From positions 1 through 7,872 of the forward strand of contig JAPHUU010000153.1 in assembly GCA_026193555.1 (NCBI GenBank): DNA of 7,872 nucleotides. Reading direction: 5' to 3'. The stretch comes from Rhodanobacter sp. (GTDB lineage Bacteria > Pseudomonadota > Gammaproteobacteria > Xanthomonadales > Rhodanobacteraceae). Under the pieces are notes generated by a model. The model saw only the letters and a list, made by a program, of their open reading frames with translations, did not search any database and was not told the origin of the DNA. Shown piece by piece: positions 5,509 to 7,872 of the stretch. Every line of letters begins with the position of its first letter. Position 1 is the first letter of the stretch. Made by a program: the position numbers and the translations under genes.

Positions 5509-5838
5509 TCACGGCTGGGGACGCTCTCCGGCGTTGCCGGGGAGGCAGTGGAAATTTGACCTTTGGCGCGCGTTGAAACTGCCGACGCAGCGACGTCCGA
5601 CCGCTTGCATCATGCGGGAGATTGCGCCTGCGCCGGATGGCGTTACCAGCAGGTGGACATGGCGGCTCATCAGCACGAAGGCATGGACGGCGCAGTCATG
5701 CTTGAGCGCGGCTTCGCGCAGTTCCTGCAGGTATTGTCCGTAATCCACATCGGCAGCGAAGCAGGCCTGACGGTCGTTGCCGCGCTGCACGACGTGCTGC
5801 GGGATGCCGGGCAGATCAAGTCGTGGCTGTCTGGCCAT
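5509..5838 (-). pseudogene. REP-associated tyrosine transposase (RAYT), truncated
   Basis: From the ATG at 5838 the protein begins MARQPRLDLPGIPQHVVQRG, the standard N-terminus of the RAYT/Y1 (IS200-like HUH) transposase family. It keeps the metal-binding HVH of SRHVHLLV (residues 60-62). It follows the intact RAYT in this window as far as VGRRCVGSFNARQR (79-93), where the family would continue into R-T-G-T-L-W-E-G. Instead it switches to an unrelated tail (SNFHCLPGNAGERPQP) and stops after 109 residues, less than half the usual length. The catalytic tyrosine region (Y-I-E-L-N-P-V-R) is missing. The break coincides with a foreign AAAGGTCAAATTT motif at 5564-5552. The protein cannot be an active transposase. 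Confidence 0.85.
5550..5566 (-). repeat. End-like motif at the RAYT breakpoint
   Basis: On the minus strand CCAAAGGTCAAATTTCC resembles the outer-to-inner pattern AAA-GG-TCA-...-TTTCC of the B/D ends found elsewhere in the window. It starts at the exact point where homology of the truncated RAYT ends, consistent with a second element having inserted there. Only one copy is visible, so the call is tentative. Confidence 0.35.
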
Positions 5839-5848
5839 GGTGGCGTGT

Positions 5849-5882
5849 GCTGAGATGAGTCGGCTCAGCATGCCGTCGGCAT
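5849..5882. repeat. Two adjacent small palindromes upstream of the truncated RAYT
   Basis: GCTGAG (5849-5854) and CTCAGC (5864-5869) form one 6-bp stem. ATGCCG-T-CGGCAT (5870-5882) follows at once as a perfect 13-nt palindrome. Paired short palindromes next to a RAYT are the usual look of the REP hairpins that these enzymes bind. No further copies are seen here, so the link is an inference. Confidence 0.35.
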
Positions 5883-5943
5883 CACGGCACTGCTGCCATT
5901 CGAAGCCTCCACGTCCTGCGCTCCATGCCTCGTCTTGGCTGCA

Positions 5944-5966
5944 GGAAAATGAACCTTGCCCTTTTA
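5944..5966 (-). repeat. D-type end, right boundary of the truncated RAYT unit
   Basis: Plus-strand GGAAAATGAACCTTGCCCTT, then TTA, points left, toward the RAYT 5' end 106 bp away. Its inner flank shares TGCAGGAAAATGAA (5940-5953) with 2548-2561. The left boundary of the unit has been lost with the gene's 3' half. Right of it, 5967-6070 holds no gene, and no promoter I can support. Confidence 0.6.
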
Positions 5967-6085
5967 CTGCCGTGCACTCCAAAAAAGCGTAGTCTCCCTG
6001 ACACCCGTTCGCTTCGTCCACGCGTGCCAACGTCTTCCGCGAAGCCTGCAGTACGGCACTCCACCCTTCCGATGCGAGGTCGGCG

Positions 6086-6952
6086 ATGGACATCCCCAAC
6101 AGCGACATCATCGAAGCCTGGAACACGATTCTGTTCGACAAGTTCGTCCGCTTCCGGCACCTGCTGGTGGATGGCCTGTCGCAACACAGCGACGCGGCGC
6201 TGGAGCGACTGCCGTACCCGCAAGGCGCGCGGGTACTCGACATCGGCTGCGGCTTCGGTGACAGCACGCAACGCATCGCGCAACGCGTGGGCCCCTCCGG
6301 TGCGGCCATCGGCGTGGACTGCGCCGAGAACTTCATCCGCGCAGCCGAGCAGGATGCGCGCGAGCACGGCGTCGACAACGCGCAGTTCCTGGTTCGCGAT
6401 GCGCAGTGGGACGACTTGCAGGGTCCCTACGACCATGCCTTTTCGCGTTTCGGCACCATGTTCTTCGACCTGCCGGGTGCGGCCATGCGCAACATCCGCA
6501 AGGCGCTCAAACCGGGCGGCACGTTCACCCAGATCGTGTGGCGGCAGCGTGAGGACAACCCCTGGCTGCACGAGGCGGAGCTGCGCGTGAAGGAGATCGT
6601 CCCGGTGGTCTCGCACGAAGAATCAGGCCAGGTGCACTGCGGACCCGGGCCGTTCTCGATGGCCGGTGCCGATACGGTCAGCGCCATGCTGCGCGTGGCC
6701 GGGTTCGAACGCATCGCCTTCGAGCGTTTCGACTGCGATATCTGCATCGGCCGCGACCTGGACGATGCCGTCGCGTTCGCCATGGCACTGGGACCGGCGG
6801 GCGAGATCATCCGCCTTGCCGGTGACGAGGGCACGGCCCGCACGCAGGAGGTGATCGCGGCACTCGAGGAAACCCTGGCACCCTACCTGCGTTCCGACGG
6901 CGTCTGGGCGCCCTCGAGCACCTGGTTCGTCAGCGCGGTGCAGCCCGGGTAA
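6086..6952 (+). CDS. Class I SAM-dependent methyltransferase (UbiE/COQ5-like)
   Basis: A 288-residue cytosolic enzyme expected to transfer a methyl group from S-adenosylmethionine to an unknown small acceptor. Motif I is VLDIGCGFGD (50-59), Asp78 in IGVDCAENF is the expected acidic residue for the SAM ribose, and VRDAQWDDL (103-111) is the adenine-side strand. The next segment, AFSRFGTMFFDLPGAAMRNI (118-137), and the turn LKPGGTF (141-147) are standard for this fold. The C-terminal half (about 160-288) is an insertion and cap typical of the ubiquinone/menaquinone-like group. GAGG at 6076-6079 with a 6-nt spacer supports the ATG. The TAA lies 4 bp before a RAYT unit, in the opposite orientation. 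There is no partner gene to indicate the acceptor, so calling it ubiE would be unjustified. Confidence 0.87.
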   Translation: MDIPNSDIIEAWNTILFDKFVRFRHLLVDGLSQHSDAALERLPYPQGARVLDIGCGFGDSTQRIAQRVGPSGAAIGVDCAENFIRAAEQDAREHGVDNAQFLVRDAQWDDLQGPYDHAFSRFGTMFFDLPGAAMRNIRKALKPGGTFTQIVWRQREDNPWLHEAELRVKEIVPVVSHEESGQVHCGPGPFSMAGADTVSAMLRVAGFERIAFERFDCDICIGRDLDDAVAFAMALGPAGEIIRLAGDEGTARTQEVIAALEETLAPYLRSDGVWAPSSTWFVSAVQPG

Positions 6953-6956
6953 GCAG

Positions 6957-6980
6957 GAAACTGGGACGGAGGAAGTTAAA
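6957..6980 (+). repeat. Left inverted repeat of the RAYT unit (C type)
   Basis: It begins GAAACTGGGACGGAGGAAG and ends TTAAA. It matches 2358-2381 in 23 of 24 positions and contains the TAA stop codon of the RAYT (6978-6976, minus strand). It starts 4 bp after the methyltransferase stop. Confidence 0.85.
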
Positions 6981-7683
6981 TGCCCTCGGGCTCGGCTTCG
7001 GCTCGGCTCGGCCGCCCGGGCCGTCGCACGCTCACCGGGCGGCCCAGGGTCTTTTCTGCCATGGCCTGAAAGCGTTTGCTGCCAAAGGCACGCTCCTGTT
7101 GCAGGTGCTGACGAATGGCGATCAGCTCGTCGTCGCTGACGCCTTGCTCTAGCCACACCCGGTACGCCTCGGCACGCAGCAAACGCGTATCCCCGATGTC
7201 GAGGAAGCAGGTGTGGGGAGTCACCAATGCGTCCTCGCAAAGTGCCAGATTGGCGTGCACGCTGGACCAGTGATGATGTTCGGGCTTCTCGACCATCGCG
7301 GCACGAACCGGGTTGAGCTCGATATACCGATACGCGGTGAGCAGGTAGCAGTCGGAATCGACCAGACAGGATTTGAAGCGACCTTCCCACAGCGTTCCGG
7401 TGCGTCGATGGCGTCGGTTGAATCCGGTGACGTAGGCCTGACCGAGTTGGCGCATGGCCAGCGACACTTTTCCCGGTTCGTCGGAACTGACGAGCAGGTG
7501 CACGTGGTTGCCCATCAGTACGTAGGCGTGAATCTGCAGGTCGTGGCTCGCGGCGCTCTCGCCCAGCAAACGGAGATAGTGGCGGCGGTCGTCGTCATCC
7601 AGAAAGATTGCGCATCGATTGACGCCGCGCTGGGTGATATGGAGCGGCACTCCGGGGATTTCCAGGCGAGCTTGGCGAGGCAT
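6976..7683 (-). CDS. REP-associated tyrosine transposase (RAYT), apparently intact
   Basis: A 235-residue member of the RAYT branch of the Y1 HUH transposases (IS200/IS605-related, Y1_Tnp domain). These are single-strand endonucleases that act on REP-type hairpins. It begins MPRQARLEIPGVPLHITQRG. The metal-binding HUH motif is HVH at 60-62 in YVLMGNHVHLLVS, and the catalytic tyrosine is expected at Tyr120 (Tyr118 nearby) in AYRYIELNPVRAAMV. RTGTLWEGRFKSCLV (94-108) and HHHWSS (136-141) are also family signatures. The basic C-terminus LGRPVSVRRPGRPSR (213-227) is typical of the xanthomonad branch. The start at 7683 was chosen because family members begin M-P/A-R-Q-x-R-L; an upstream ATG at 7740 would add 19 unrelated residues. 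No good Shine-Dalgarno sequence is visible for either, suggesting low expression. The gene overlaps its own left terminal repeat. Confidence 0.92.
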   Translation of the reverse strand: MPRQARLEIPGVPLHITQRGVNRCAIFLDDDDRRHYLRLLGESAASHDLQIHAYVLMGNHVHLLVSSDEPGKVSLAMRQLGQAYVTGFNRRHRRTGTLWEGRFKSCLVDSDCYLLTAYRYIELNPVRAAMVEKPEHHHWSSVHANLALCEDALVTPHTCFLDIGDTRLLRAEAYRVWLEQGVSDDELIAIRQHLQQERAFGSKRFQAMAEKTLGRPVSVRRPGRPSRAEAEPEGI

Positions 7684-7788
7684 GTGAGGGGCCGGAGACG
7701 GGAGTGCCCCAGTGTCTACACGCACAGTCGCGGATTGCATCGGCTAGACGATATGGCGTGGGTAGGCGCAGACCGGGTCTGAAGGTCG

Positions 7789-7812
7789 TTTAACTTCCTC
7801 CGTCCCGGTTTC
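7789..7812 (-). repeat. Right inverted repeat of the RAYT unit (C type)
   Basis: Plus strand TTTAACTTCCTCCGTCCCGG, then TTTC. Its reverse complement is identical over all 24 nt to 2358-2381. It lies 105 bp upstream of the RAYT start codon and only 6 bp before the possible gene start at 7819. Confidence 0.85.
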
Positions 7813-7818
7813 TCGAAT

Positions 7819-7872
7819 ATGGAAACGATCCACGTAGTGCAGCCCTTCGACCGGGTGAGGAATGGCTTGAAA
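7819..7872 (+). CDS. Possible start of a small conserved protein (runs off right edge)
   Basis: From the ATG at 7819 the frame is open to the window end and reads METIHVVQPFDRVRNGLK. It resembles the start of a small, uncharacterised proteobacterial protein that begins 'V-x-V-V-Q-x-F-x-x-x-[RK]-[KN]-G-L', but 18 residues are too few to be sure. No Shine-Dalgarno sequence is visible, because the RAYT unit's right repeat ends 6 bp before the ATG. If this is a real gene, its 5' region has been replaced by the repeat. Confidence 0.4.
   Translation, partial: METIHVVQPFDRVRNGLK

Larger units (their letters stand above)
6957..7812 (-). mobile_element. Complete RAYT unit bounded by 24-bp inverted repeats
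   Basis: The outer ends 6957-6980 (plus) and 7789-7812 (minus) are the same 24-nt sequence, built around GGGACGGAGGAAGTTAAA, in inverted orientation with one mismatch (T6962). They enclose 808 bp carrying only the intact RAYT gene, whose stop codon lies inside the left repeat. IS200/IS605 relatives usually have subterminal hairpins and no inverted terminal repeats, and RAYTs are generally regarded as single-copy and immobile. An inverted-repeat-bounded RAYT with partial sister copies at 2358 and 3267 is therefore notable. No target-site duplication is evident: GCAG lies before 6957 and TCGA after 7812. Confidence 0.65.

Noticed and set aside
5882..6616. A minus-strand frame antisense to the methyltransferase
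   Set aside because: It spans the methyltransferase and the repeat at 5944-5966, and its translation resembles no family.
6623..7390. A 255-codon minus-strand frame bridging the methyltransferase and the RAYT
   Set aside because: It is out of frame with the RAYT and reads through the terminal repeat. No domain is seen.
1..7872. tRNA, rRNA or riboswitch genes
   Set aside because: I found no cloverleaf-like or conserved RNA sequences by eye on either strand. A covariance-model scan would be needed to exclude a small RNA.

Overview
The window looks like a chromosomal accessory stretch from a GC-rich gammaproteobacterium, most likely of the order Xanthomonadales (Lysobacter/Xanthomonas or Dyella/Rhodanobacter type). 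This rests on the secreted S10 peptidase, the two-domain SpoIIAA-like protein and, above all, the REP-associated tyrosine transposases (RAYTs) with their GGGGTCAGAGTGCACTTTC-like and GGGACGGAGGAAGTTAAA-like end sequences. The assignment is from recognition of protein families, not from a database search.

Layout. Positions 1-213 (minus strand) hold the start of a secreted amidohydrolase that runs off the left edge. Positions 214-640 are a graveyard of insertion sequences: a frameshifted C-terminus of an IS256-type transposase (minus), the first 17 codons of an IS30-type transposase (plus), and a short 12-bp tandem repeat. Then come a secreted S10 serine carboxypeptidase (739-2337, +), a 374-bp mosaic of RAYT element ends, a small secreted four-cysteine protein (2712-3242, +), a nested inverted-repeat block (3241-3446), a class V aminotransferase (3460-4593, +), a tandem SpoIIAA/STAS-like protein (4678-5418, -), a truncated RAYT (5509-5838, -), a class I SAM methyltransferase (6086-6952, +), and an intact RAYT (6976-7683, -) enclosed by 24-bp inverted repeats (6957-7812). 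A small conserved gene may begin at 7819.

How it fits together. The housekeeping-type genes do not form an operon: each stands alone, with its own Shine-Dalgarno sequence, and they encode unrelated functions. What joins them is the repeat layer. At least a dozen related sequences, in plus and minus orientation, lie between the genes, and most sit within about 25 bp of a stop codon. They can be read outer-to-inner as AAA-GGG(G)-...-ACTTT(C) or AGTTAAA. Several are paired head-to-head, either around an intact RAYT (7 kb), around a 205-bp remnant (3.2-3.4 kb) or as plain hairpins (0.64, 2.5, 3.27 kb). I read the window as a series of RAYT units at different stages of decay: complete, gene-truncated, and reduced to inverted ends only. 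This repeat and RAYT layer is the most interesting signal here. The cellular genes themselves are ordinary members of known families.
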